From Actinoallomurus soli (lineage in GTDB: Bacteria; Actinomycetota; Actinomycetes; Streptosporangiales; Streptosporangiaceae), in assembly GCF_024055715.1 (NCBI RefSeq), contig NZ_JAMXMV010000018.1, positions 99,883 to 163,882 of the forward strand: 64,000 bases of DNA, given 5' to 3'. Position 1 is the stretch's first letter; each line of letters starts with the position of its first letter. Positions 36,832 to 44,984 of the stretch are shown here, piece by piece. The position numbers and the translations under genes are program-made. Under the pieces are notes generated by a model. It did not search any database and was not told the DNA's origin. It saw only the letters and a list, made by a program, of their open reading frames with translations.

Positions 36832-38040
36832 TCAGGAGGTCTTCGGCGTCGGGGTCGCGCTGGGGCTTCCGCCGACCGACACCGGGAGGGGGAGCGTCGA
36901 CAGGCTCGGCGTGGGTGTGGGCGTGGGTGTCGGCGCGGAGGTGGTCGGCGACGGCGTCGGGGTGCCGGACGGGGTCGGGCTCGACGGGGAGGCGGGCGGG
37001 CGGCTCGCCGTCGGCGTCGGCGAGGACGACGCGCGGGTGGCCGAGGCCGACGGAGACGCGGCGGCGGTCTTCGGCGCGGTCCGCGAACCGCCGGCGCGCG
37101 AGGACCCGTCGCCCAGCGTTCCGGCGTCGCCGGGCGACGACGGACGGCTCGTCGGCGTGCCGTGCCGCACCAGCCGGCTGTTGTCGCCGACGTGGGAGAC
37201 CCCCTGGCCCGGACCGGCCGGCCAGACCAGGATCGCGCCGACGACCGCAGCGGCACAGGCGGCCAGGGTGAGCGTCTCGGTGAGCAGGGCGTTGCGCCGG
37301 TGCGGCCGGCGCCGGTGGCGGGCGGCCGCCGCGGTCTCGGGCCGGGTGCGCCTCGCGTGGTGCCCGGTCGCCGCGTCGGCCGTGCCGAACGCGCCCTCGA
37401 TCGAGAGGGGCAGCCCGTCGGCGTCGGACAGCGGCACGCCGGCGGTCGCCCGCTCGGCGGCGGCGCTGGCGGCGACCACGTCCTCCCGCAGCGACGCGGG
37501 AGGGCCGGGCACCCGGCGGCTCACGAGCGCGGGCAGGCGGCCCTTCGCGAGCGCCGTCAGCAGCTCGTCGTCCGCCTCGGCGCCGGCCTCAAGCACGGTG
37601 ACGACGGCCTGTTCGAGCCGGCGGCCCGCCATGCGGACCAGCAGCTCGGCGGTGTCGTCCGCCACTCCGGTGATCCTTGCGAGCCCCTCGACGTCGAGTG
37701 CGTCGGCCAGCGCCAGCGCGTCGCGGTGCTCGGGGCGCAGCCGGGCCAGGGCGCGCTCCAGCGGGGGCGCCATCGGATCCGCCGCGACGGCGTGCGCCAG
37801 GGCGCCGCGCCGCAGCACCTCCGCCCGCGCCAGCGCGTGCAGCCAGAGGGGGAGCGCGTCGTCGTCGGACGGGGCTCCGGCGCGGTGGCGGGCGGCTGCG
37901 GCGAAGGCGTCCCGCGCGGCGTCGGCGGCCTCGTCACCGACCATGCGGTGGCAGTAGGCGTGGATCCGCGGACCGTGCTCGTCGTAGAGCAGGCCGAAGA
38001 CCTCCGGCTCGCCGGCGCGCAGCGCCTCCGTCAGGGACAC
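36832..38040 (-). CDS. ECF sigma-like protein with membrane segment and Pro/Ser/Thr tail
   Basis: This protein of about 402 residues begins with a sigma-2-like region, PEVFGLLYDEHGPRIHAYCHRMVGDEAADAARDAFAAAA. A sigma-4-like region follows (RLRPEHRDALALADALDVEGLARITGVADD). After a middle region there is one hydrophobic helix (LTLAACAAAVVGAILVWPAG, about residue 270). The last 110 residues are Pro/Ser/Thr-rich and probably lie outside the membrane. GTG 38040 has GGAG upstream; GTG 38076 would add 12 residues. ECF-membrane fusions occur in actinomycetes; promoter targets are unknown. Confidence 0.78.
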   Translation of the reverse strand: MSLTEALRAGEPEVFGLLYDEHGPRIHAYCHRMVGDEAADAARDAFAAAARHRAGAPSDDDALPLWLHALARAEVLRRGALAHAVAADPMAPPLERALARLRPEHRDALALADALDVEGLARITGVADDTAELLVRMAGRRLEQAVVTVLEAGAEADDELLTALAKGRLPALVSRRVPGPPASLREDVVAASAAAERATAGVPLSDADGLPLSIEGAFGTADAATGHHARRTRPETAAAARHRRRPHRRNALLTETLTLAACAAAVVGAILVWPAGPGQGVSHVGDNSRLVRHGTPTSRPSSPGDAGTLGDGSSRAGGSRTAPKTAAASPSASATRASSSPTPTASRPPASPSSPTPSGTPTPSPTTSAPTPTPTPTPSLSTLPLPVSVGGSPSATPTPKTS

Positions 38041-38139
38041 CCTTCGACTCCGTTTCACCGCTCGGCTCGTCGTCACTACAAGTAAAGAGCAAGCTACCAG
38101 CGATGTAAAAATCGGTGCTAGAGGGTTTTGCGCGAGCGA

Positions 38140-38637
38140 TCAGGCGGCGGGGTCCAGGGGGCGGAGCTCGTCGGCGTAGCTGACCGAGACGCGGCGCATG
38201 ACGCCGCCGTCGTCGATGGAGTACTGCCCCATGCGCCAGAGCGGCGGCGAGTACGCGTGGATGGACACGCTGCGGTCCGCCACCCCGACCAGGCGGTGGA
38301 TGTGCTCGGGGCCGAAGCAGAACGACGTGCCGGTCTCGACCTCCACCTCGACGTGCTCGCCGCCGATGCGGGGGTTGCACTCCATGAGGACGCCGTCGAC
38401 GACCGCGACCGCGCCGGAGGAGATGTCGTGGTCGTGCCAGCCCGTGTCGCTCTCGGGGGTCCAGCACAGCAGCCACACGTCGACGTACTCGTCACGGTGC
38501 AGCGACACGTAGTGGCGGTGGCCGTCGGGGAAGTCGACCAGCTCGCGCCACTCCTCGGGGCGGGCGGCCAGGTCGTCGACGAGCCGGCGGAGCTCGTGCC
38601 GGTCGAGGCTTCGTTCGGGCAGGGACTCAAAGGCCAC
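38140..38637 (-). CDS. Cysteine dioxygenase-like protein
   Basis: This 165-residue cupin belongs to the cysteine dioxygenase type I family. TGWHDHDISSGAVAVVDG supplies the iron ligands His68 and His70, and PEHIHRL (His112/His114) supplies the third. Known family members oxidise cysteine or related thiols to sulfinates with O2. It starts 6 bases after the amidohydrolase stop, so the two are co-transcribed. In front of an ergothioneine cluster it may act on cysteine or a thiol related to that pathway; this is inference. Confidence 0.87.
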   Translation of the reverse strand: MAFESLPERSLDRHELRRLVDDLAARPEEWRELVDFPDGHRHYVSLHRDEYVDVWLLCWTPESDTGWHDHDISSGAVAVVDGVLMECNPRIGGEHVEVEVETGTSFCFGPEHIHRLVGVADRSVSIHAYSPPLWRMGQYSIDDGGVMRRVSVSYADELRPLDPAA

Positions 38638-38643
38638 GAGGGG

Positions 38644-39528
38644 TCAGTCCTTTCCAGTGAGGAGCCGGTGCGGGTTGGCCACGCGGATGGCGTGCTCGGC
38701 GGCGTCGCCGACGCCGAAGTCGCGGGGGATACGGGCGTACGGGCGGTCTGAGCCGCTCACGATCGTGTCGATGCCGATCGCCCGGACGGTGGCGTCGACG
38801 GCGCGCGGTCCGTACGAGGACGTCTCGACGTAGGCGTTGGGATCGACCAGGCCGCGCCCGCCGCCGCGCGCGGCGAACCGCTCGCCGTGCAGGGGCGCGA
38901 GCCCGGCCAGCAGCGCGAAACACACACGGAGGCCGGGATGGCGCGGCCGGCCGAACGCGCGGAAGGCGTACCAGGCGGCGTGCATCTGGTGGACGTACGG
39001 CACGAGTGCGGGCCACCACGCCGGGCCGTCCGCGGCGGGGGCCGGACCGGGGTGGACGAACAACGGCAGGTCGCGCTCCTCCAGCACGGTGAGGAGGGGC
39101 GCGCAGCGCTCGTAGCCGACCGCGTCGAGCAGTGCGGTCGCGGGCAGCTGCAGGCCGGCGAGGCCCTGGTCGAGGAGCCGGGCGAGGGCGGGCGCGTCGA
39201 TCTCGGTCAGACCGGCGGCGGCCCACGCGCGGAACGGCTCGGGCAGCGCGAGCGCGTCCGCGTGATAGGCGTCGAGGAGGGGAGCGGCCTGGTCGGGCGG
39301 CAGCGACTCCACGCCCAGGGGGGCGGACAACGAGGTCAGCACGAGGCCGACGCCGTCCTGCGCGGCCTCGTCGGCGCGGCGCCGGAGGTCGTGGTCGGCG
39401 GGGTCGACGTCGTAGGGGGCCTCGCCCGCGAGGTGGAGCGTCCAGCCGTCGAGCCGGGGGGCCGTGGTGCGCCGGCGGAGGGCGTCGAGGAAGGCCGGGC
39501 CCCAGAGGTGCTGATGCACGTCGATCCG
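38644..39528 (-). CDS. Amidohydrolase-2-type metal-dependent hydrolase
   Basis: This 294-residue TIM-barrel protein begins MRIDVHQHLWGPAFLDALRRR, with the HxH metal motif. It has LPLFVHPGP and a C-terminal TIVSGSDRPYARIP with the expected Asp. I chose GTG 39528, with AAGGAG seven bases upstream, because a longer frame to 39576 would begin inside the operator palindrome. It is the first gene of the leftward unit facing egtA. The substrate is unknown; ring-opening or decarboxylation are typical of the family. Confidence 0.85.
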   Translation of the reverse strand, partial: RIDVHQHLWGPAFLDALRRRTTAPRLDGWTLHLAGEAPYDVDPADHDLRRRADEAAQDGVGLVLTSLSAPLGVESLPPDQAAPLLDAYHADALALPEPFRAWAAAGLTEIDAPALARLLDQGLAGLQLPATALLDAVGYERCAPLLTVLEERDLPLFVHPGPAPAADGPAWWPALVPYVHQMHAAWYAFRAFGRPRHPGLRVCFALLAGLAPLHGERFAARGGGRGLVDPNAYVETSSYGPRAVDATVRAIGIDTIVSGSDRPYARIPRDFGVGDAAEHAIRVANPHRLLTGKD

Positions 39529-39563
39529 CACGCGGCCGCTCCTTACGCCCAGGTCAGGAATCC

Positions 39564-39614
39564 TGAACCGGTTCACTGAACCGTATCAGTGTAGCGGTTC
39601 AGTGAACCGGTTCA
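39564..39614. promoter_or_regulatory. 51-bp LacI-type operator array between amidohydrolase and egtA
   Basis: The site has 20-bp perfect arms, TGAACCGGTTCACTGAACCG on the left and its reverse complement on the right, around 11 bases. It therefore holds two full TGAACCGGTTCA boxes (39564-39575 and 39603-39614) and two inward half boxes. The central CG with AACCGGTT is typical of LacI-family operators. The LacI gene at 43974-44984 is the obvious candidate. The array covers the leftward promoter region and lies 120 bases before egtA. Confidence 0.8.
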
Positions 39615-39684
39615 CACCCGCCCCCTTCACCACACGGACAACTGCCGCTTTCACCAACGAAAGGTGTTTTTCGGATTATTGATG

Positions 39685-39693
39685 CGGTTCAGT
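39685..39693 (+). promoter_or_regulatory. Additional half operator upstream of egtA
   Basis: CGGTTCAGT repeats the inner half of the array, 41 bases before the egtA start. It may allow looping or cooperative binding by the same LacI-type protein. Confidence 0.4.
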
Positions 39694-39733
39694 AGGGAAG
39701 GACCTTCGATCGTTCGCCCGATCGGAGGTGCCC

Positions 39734-40951
39734 GTGAGCCGACTGACCATCGACGAGGTCTACGAACACGTCAACGGCGTCTGTTTCAAGACCGGTCCGC
39801 CCGGCCTGGTCGGGATCGAGACCGAGTGGTTCGTGGTCGACCGGAGCGCCCCGTCGCGGAGCGTTCCGGTGTCGCGCGTCCGGGCGGTGATGGAGGCGGC
39901 CGGGCCGCCGCCCGCCGGGAGCCGCGTCACGTACGAACCGGGCGGCCAGCTCGAGCTCAGCTCGCCCCCGCGCCGGGGCCCCGCCGCGGCGCAGGCCGCC
40001 ATCGCCCGCGACATCGCGCACGTCACCGCGCACCTGGCCAAAGAGGACCTGTCCCTCGACGGCCGCGGCGCCGACCTGCGGCCGACCGTGTTCCAGGCGA
40101 CCGGCGGACGCTACCGGCGCATGCGCGAGTACTTCGGCGACCACGGCCTGCGGATGATGTGCGGCACCGCCTCCCTCCAGGTCTGCCTCGACATCGGCGC
40201 GGACGACGCGGACGCCGCCCGGCGCTGGCGGCTCGCCCACGCGCTCGGGCCGGTGCTGGCCGCGGCCTTCGCCAACTCGCCCGGACCGTCCGTACGGTCC
40301 CGGCGGCAGGTGGTCTGGGAGACGCTCGATCCGGGGCGTACGGCGGCGGTCGGCGGCGACGACCCCGTCGAGGCCTGGGTCCGGTACGCCCTCGACGCGC
40401 AGGTCATGCTGATCCGCGACGGCTGGCGGGCGGCGCCGGGAATGACGTTCCGGGAGTGGATGGCGACGGGCCGCCCCGACCTCGGCGACCTCGCCTACCA
40501 CCTGTCGACGCTGTTCCCGCCGGTCCGGCCGCAGGGCTGGCTCGAACTGCGGATGATCGACGCGCTGCCGCCGCCGTACTGGCCGGTGCCGGTCGCCGTC
40601 GCGGCCGCGCTGCTCGACGACCCGGTCGCGGCCGACCTCGCCGCCGAGGCCGCCGAACCGGCGCGGGACCGCTGGCGGCAGGCCGCGCGCGACGCCCTCA
40701 CCGACCCGGTGCTGGCCCGCGCCGCGCGCCGCTGTTTCGCCGCCGCGCTGGACGCCCTGCCGCGGCTGGGCGCCGACGCGCTCGTCCCCCTGGTCGACGC
40801 CTACGCCGGCCGCTTCGTCGAACGCGGACGCTGCCCGGCGGACGAGCGACCGGGCCGCTTTCCCATGCCCGAGAGACCCGAGATGTTCACGGCCGTGCCG
40901 GACGCGGGATCGCCCGCCACGGCTACCGAGGAGGAGCCCACGTGGACCTGA
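39734..40951 (+). CDS. egtA: EgtA, glutamate-cysteine ligase of ergothioneine biosynthesis
   Basis: This 405-residue protein of the GCS2 family joins glutamate and cysteine to gamma-glutamylcysteine, the sulfur donor for EgtB. It has GLVGIETEWFVVD near the N-terminus, the ATP-grasp-like GGQLELSSPP, LRMMCGTASLQVCLDIG and GWLELRMIDALPP. GTG 39734 has GGAGG five bases upstream. It is the first gene of egtABCD and lies downstream of the LacI-type operators. Confidence 0.9.
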   Translation: MSRLTIDEVYEHVNGVCFKTGPPGLVGIETEWFVVDRSAPSRSVPVSRVRAVMEAAGPPPAGSRVTYEPGGQLELSSPPRRGPAAAQAAIARDIAHVTAHLAKEDLSLDGRGADLRPTVFQATGGRYRRMREYFGDHGLRMMCGTASLQVCLDIGADDADAARRWRLAHALGPVLAAAFANSPGPSVRSRRQVVWETLDPGRTAAVGGDDPVEAWVRYALDAQVMLIRDGWRAAPGMTFREWMATGRPDLGDLAYHLSTLFPPVRPQGWLELRMIDALPPPYWPVPVAVAAALLDDPVAADLAAEAAEPARDRWRQAARDALTDPVLARAARRCFAAALDALPRLGADALVPLVDAYAGRFVERGRCPADERPGRFPMPERPEMFTAVPDAGSPATATEEEPTWT

Positions 40952-42231
40952 AGGAACGGATCGCGACGGAGCTGATGGCCGCCCGCGACCGGAGCGTCGG
41001 CCTCACCCTGGAGGCGCTCGAGGAACCGGACCTGATGGTGCAGGTATCGCCGCTGATGTCCCCCCTGGTCTGGGACCTGGCGCACATCGGCAACTACGAG
41101 GAGCTGTGGCTGCTGCGCGCCGCCGCGGGCCAGGAGGCGATGCGCCCGGAGATCGACGACCTGTACGACGCCTTCGAGCACCCACGGGCCGAACGCCCGA
41201 AGCTCCCGCTGCTCACCCCGGCCGAGAGCCGCGCGTACATCGACACCGTACGGGCCAAGGTGCTCGACTCGCTGGAGAAGGTGCCGCTGACCGGGCCGCT
41301 CGCGGCGGGCGGCTTCGTGTACGGGATGGTCATCCAGCACGAGCACCAGCACGACGAGACGATGCTCGCCACCCACCAGCTCCGTAAGGACGGCCCGACG
41401 CTGCTCGACCCGTCGCCGGAGGACGCTCCCGCCGGCGCCCCGGCCCTGGCCGGGCATGAGGTGCTGGTCGAGGCGGGCCCGTTCGTCATGGGCACCTCCG
41501 ACGACCCGTGGGCGTACGACAACGAGCGCGGCGCCCACACGGTCGACCTGCCCGCCTTCTTCATCGACGTCACGCCGGTGTCGAACGCCGCGTACCTGGC
41601 GTTCATGGACGACGGCGGGTACGACGACCCGCGCTGGTGGCACCCCGACGGCTGGGAGTGGCGCACGCGGACGGGCAAGCGGTCGCCCGCCTTCTGGAGA
41701 CGCGAGAACGGCCAGTGGCTGCGGCGGCGGTTCGGCCGGGTCGAGCCGGTGCCGTTCGACGAGCCGGTGCAGCACGTCTGCTGGTACGAGGCCGACGCCT
41801 ACGCCCGCTGGGCGGGCAAGCGGCTGCCCACCGAGGCCGAGTGGGAGAAGGCGGCGAGCTGGGACCCGGATACGCGCCGCAAGCGCCGCCTGCCCTGGGG
41901 CGACTCCGGCGAGCACGCGAACCTCGGGCAGCGGATGATGCGGCCCGCGCCGGTCGGCTCCTACGCCGACGGCGCGTCGGCGTACGGCGTACGGCAACTG
42001 CTCGGCGACGTGTGGGAGTGGACGTCGAGCGACTTCCACGGGTATCCCGGCTTCCGCGCGTTCCCCTACAAGGAGTACTCCGAGGTGTTCTTCGGCACCG
42101 ACTACAAGGTGCTGCGCGGCGGCTCCTGGGCGACGCACCCGCTGGCCTGCCGCACGACCTTCCGCAACTGGGACTATCCGATCCGCCGGCAGATCTTCGC
42201 CGGGTTCCGCTGCGCGAGGGACGCCGCCTGA
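40942..42231 (+). CDS. egtB: EgtB, iron-dependent sulfoxide synthase
   Basis: This 429-residue protein has an N-terminal DinB domain with the iron ligands His48 (WDLAHIGNYEELW), His133 and His137 (IQHEHQHDET). A C-terminal formylglycine-generating-enzyme-like domain has KRLPTEAEWEKAASWD, LGDVWEWTSSDF and VLRGGSWATHP. It couples gamma-glutamylcysteine to hercynine with O2, forming the sulfoxide. GTG 40942 follows GAGGAG and overlaps egtA by 10 bases. Confidence 0.95.
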   Translation: MDLKERIATELMAARDRSVGLTLEALEEPDLMVQVSPLMSPLVWDLAHIGNYEELWLLRAAAGQEAMRPEIDDLYDAFEHPRAERPKLPLLTPAESRAYIDTVRAKVLDSLEKVPLTGPLAAGGFVYGMVIQHEHQHDETMLATHQLRKDGPTLLDPSPEDAPAGAPALAGHEVLVEAGPFVMGTSDDPWAYDNERGAHTVDLPAFFIDVTPVSNAAYLAFMDDGGYDDPRWWHPDGWEWRTRTGKRSPAFWRRENGQWLRRRFGRVEPVPFDEPVQHVCWYEADAYARWAGKRLPTEAEWEKAASWDPDTRRKRRLPWGDSGEHANLGQRMMRPAPVGSYADGASAYGVRQLLGDVWEWTSSDFHGYPGFRAFPYKEYSEVFFGTDYKVLRGGSWATHPLACRTTFRNWDYPIRRQIFAGFRCARDAA

Positions 42232-42965
42232 TGTGCCGCCACATCGCCTACCTCGGAACGCCGCGCACCCTGCACGAGCTGCTGTTCGCACCGGACCACT
42301 CCCTGGAACGGCAGTCGTACGCGCCGCGCATGAACGCCAACTGCATCATCAACGCCGACGGGTTCGGCGCGGGCTGGTACGACCCCTCCCGCGCCCGGCC
42401 CGTCCGGTACCGGCGGTCCCAGCCGATCTGGACGGACCTGTCCTTCGCCGACGTCGCCGAGGTCGTCCGCAGCACGTGCGCGGTCGCGGCCGTCCGCTCC
42501 GCGACGCCCGGCTTCCCGGTGGACGAGTCGTGCGCCCAGCCGTTCACCGACTTCGAGCGCCTGTTCAGCCACAACGGCGCGGTCGAGGGGTTCCCGGGCG
42601 TCGAGGCCAAGCTGCGGGAGCTCGCCGGCGACCTCGCGCCGATCCCGGACGCCCGCGCCCCCGTGGACTCGGCGCTGCTGTTCGCGCTGGCCGCCGGGCG
42701 CTGGCGGGCCGGGGGCGGCCTCGCGGAGGGGCTCGCGTACGCCGTCGAGGCCGTCGCCGCGCTCGCGCCGGGCCGGTACAACCTCCTCGCCGCCGACGGG
42801 CGGTCGCTGGCCGCGACGCGATGGGGCGACACGCTGTACGTCCGCCGGGGCGAGGACGTCGTCATCGCCTCCGAGCCGTACGACGAGGCGCCGGACTGGG
42901 AAGAGGTCCCCGACCGCTCACTGGTGACGGTCGATCAGCACGGGGTACGGGTGAGCGCACTGTGA
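42231..42965 (+). CDS. egtC: EgtC, gamma-glutamyl hydrolase
   Basis: This 244-residue class II glutamine-amidotransferase-fold protein has the N-terminal nucleophile Cys2 (MCRHIAYLGTPRTL). It removes the gamma-glutamyl group from the EgtB product. Other motifs are DGFGAGWYD, FSHNGAVEGFPG and VIASEPYDEAPDWEEVPDRSLV. Its ATG overlaps the egtB stop (TGATG). Confidence 0.94.
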   Translation: MCRHIAYLGTPRTLHELLFAPDHSLERQSYAPRMNANCIINADGFGAGWYDPSRARPVRYRRSQPIWTDLSFADVAEVVRSTCAVAAVRSATPGFPVDESCAQPFTDFERLFSHNGAVEGFPGVEAKLRELAGDLAPIPDARAPVDSALLFALAAGRWRAGGGLAEGLAYAVEAVAALAPGRYNLLAADGRSLAATRWGDTLYVRRGEDVVIASEPYDEAPDWEEVPDRSLVTVDQHGVRVSAL

Positions 42966-43009
42966 CGGGCCCGGGCCCACGGACGACGAAAGAACATCGG
43001 GAGGCATAC

Positions 43010-43963
43010 GTGGATCGCTTTCTCACCCCGGACGATCTCGGCAAGGCGCTGCGCCGGGACGTCGCCGACGGCCTGAGCGCGCGGCCGAAGACGCTGCCCG
43101 CCAAGTGGTTCTACGACGAGCGCGGCAGCGAGCTGTTCGAGGAGATCACCCGGCTGGAGGAGTACTACCCGACCCGCCGCGAGCGCGAGATCCTCGCCGG
43201 CCGGGCGGGCGAGATCGCCGAGGCGACCGGCGCCGTCACCCTCGTGGAGCTGGGCGCGGGCTCGGGGGAGAAGACCCGGGTGCTGCTCGACGCGCTGGGC
43301 GGCACGCTGCGCACCTACGTCCCGGTCGACGTCAGTGGGGACTTCCTCGCGCACGCCGCCGAGCGGATCGCCGCGGACCACCCGGACCTGACGGTGCGGC
43401 CGGTCGTGGCCGACTACGAGCGGCACCTGGCCCTGCTGCCCGGCGGTGAGCGCCGCCTGATCGTGTTCCTCGGCGGCACGATCGGCAACATGACCCCGGC
43501 CGAGCGGGTGTCGTTCCTCAGCGCGCTGCGCGCCACGATGAACGACGGCGACGCCCTGCTGCTCGGCGCGGACCTGGTGAAGGACGAGGGCCGCCTCGTC
43601 CGTGCCTACGACGACGCGCGCGGGGTCACCGCGGAGTTCAACCGGAACGTCCTGAACGTCATCAACCGGGAGCTCGGCGCCGACTTCGTCCCCGAGCGCT
43701 TCGAGCACGTGGCCGTCTGGAACGCCGGCGACGAGTGGATCGAGATGCGGCTGCGGTCGACCGAACCGCAGGTCGTCCACGTTCCGGCCGTGGACCTGAA
43801 GGTGGAGTTCGAGGCGGGCGAGGAGATGCGCACGGAGATCTCGGCGAAGTTCCGCCGGGACCGGATCGAGGCCGAGGCCGGGGCGGCGGGACTCACGGTC
43901 GACCGGTGGTGGACGGACGAGGACGGTGATTTCTCGCTGAGTCTTGTCAGACCCGCTCTATAG
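43010..43963 (+). CDS. egtD: EgtD, histidine N-alpha-methyltransferase
   Basis: This 317-residue methyltransferase trimethylates histidine to hercynine, the committed step. Motifs are LPAKWFYDERGSELFEEITRLEEYYPTRRE, VELGAGSGEKTRVLLDAL (SAM site), YVPVDVSGDFL and VFLGGTIGNMTP. I chose GTG 43010 because GGGAGG lies five bases upstream; an in-frame GTG at 42962 overlapping egtC is the alternative. It ends 10 bases before the LacI gene. Confidence 0.95.
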   Translation: MDRFLTPDDLGKALRRDVADGLSARPKTLPAKWFYDERGSELFEEITRLEEYYPTRREREILAGRAGEIAEATGAVTLVELGAGSGEKTRVLLDALGGTLRTYVPVDVSGDFLAHAAERIAADHPDLTVRPVVADYERHLALLPGGERRLIVFLGGTIGNMTPAERVSFLSALRATMNDGDALLLGADLVKDEGRLVRAYDDARGVTAEFNRNVLNVINRELGADFVPERFEHVAVWNAGDEWIEMRLRSTEPQVVHVPAVDLKVEFEAGEEMRTEISAKFRRDRIEAEAGAAGLTVDRWWTDEDGDFSLSLVRPAL

Positions 43964-43973
43964 GGTTGGAGCC

Positions 43974-44984
43974 GTGGCGCAGCAACGGAAGCGAGCGACC
44001 ATCCGCGAAGTGGCGAAGGCGACCGGGCTGTCGCCCGCCGCCGTCTCGTACGCGCTGCGGGGCATCCAGACGTCGGAGGAGACGCAGCAGCGGGTCCGGC
44101 AGGCCGCCGCCGAGCTGGGGTACGAGGCGCATCCCATCGCCCGTGCCCTCGCCAGCGGGCGCACCGGCATGGTCGGCCTGCTGTGCGGCTCCCTCGAGGA
44201 CCTCTGGCAGCAGTCGCTCGCGGTCGGCATCGGCCGCGCGCTGTTCGCCCGCGACCGCTACGCCATCATCCTCGACGCGGCCGGCGACCCCGAGCGGGAG
44301 GCCATGCTCGCGCGGCAGCTGCGCGACCAGCGCGTCGACGGGCTGATCGTGCAGCCGGTGGACCCGGCCGGCGACGTGTGGGCCGAGCTGGGGGAGAGCC
44401 TGCCGATCGTGTCGATCGGCGACTCGCTGCGCGGCGGGCACGCCTACGGCGAGGTGGTGTTCGACAACCGCGCCGGCGTCACGCTCGCGCTGGAGCACCT
44501 GCACCAGCTCGGGCACCGGCACGTCGCCGTGCTCACCCCCACGCGCGCCAGCACGCCCGACCGCCCCGCCGACGTGCACGTCAACGCCGAGGCCGAGCGG
44601 ATCGGCATCCAGGTGGACGTGGTGACCTCGCCGCAGGCGCTGCACAGCGCCACCGAGACGGCCCTGGCCGTGCTCGGCCGGCCGGATCCGCCGAGCGCGC
44701 TGTTCTGCTTCTCCGACTCGATCGCCTACGGCGTCTACGCCGCCACCCGCGAGCTGGGCCTCAGCGTGCCCGGTGACGTGTCGGTCGCCGGCTTCGACAA
44801 CCACCCGATGTCCGCGCTGCTCACCCCGCCGCTGACCAGCGTCGACTGGGACATCGAGGACATCGTGCACTCGGCGGTCCGGGTCATCGTCGGCGGCATC
44901 GAGGGCAAGCCGCGCCGCCGCCGCATCGTCTGCGAGCCCAGCCTCCTCCCCCGGGAGTCCACCGGCAAATGTTCTTCTCAGTAG
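43974..44984 (+). CDS. LacI-family regulator of the egt region
   Basis: This 336-residue protein has the LacI helix-turn-helix ATIREVAKATGLSPAAVSYALRG at the N-terminus, a hinge (PIARALASGRTGMVGLL) and a periplasmic-binding-like core with VDGLIVQPV and VAGFDNHPMSALLTPPLTSV. GTG 43974 lies 10 bases after egtD, so it is probably in the egt operon. The LacI-type array at 39564-39614 is its likely target. A natural inducer might be ergothioneine, hercynine, histidine or a breakdown product; this is inference. It overlaps the convergent lyase gene by seven bases. Confidence 0.9.
   Translation: MAQQRKRATIREVAKATGLSPAAVSYALRGIQTSEETQQRVRQAAAELGYEAHPIARALASGRTGMVGLLCGSLEDLWQQSLAVGIGRALFARDRYAIILDAAGDPEREAMLARQLRDQRVDGLIVQPVDPAGDVWAELGESLPIVSIGDSLRGGHAYGEVVFDNRAGVTLALEHLHQLGHRHVAVLTPTRASTPDRPADVHVNAEAERIGIQVDVVTSPQALHSATETALAVLGRPDPPSALFCFSDSIAYGVYAATRELGLSVPGDVSVAGFDNHPMSALLTPPLTSVDWDIEDIVHSAVRVIVGGIEGKPRRRRIVCEPSLLPRESTGKCSSQ

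Noticed and set aside
39664..40941. N-terminal extension in frame with egtB
   Set aside because: It overlaps egtA completely and is Arg-rich. GTG 40942 with GAGGAG gives the normal EgtB length.
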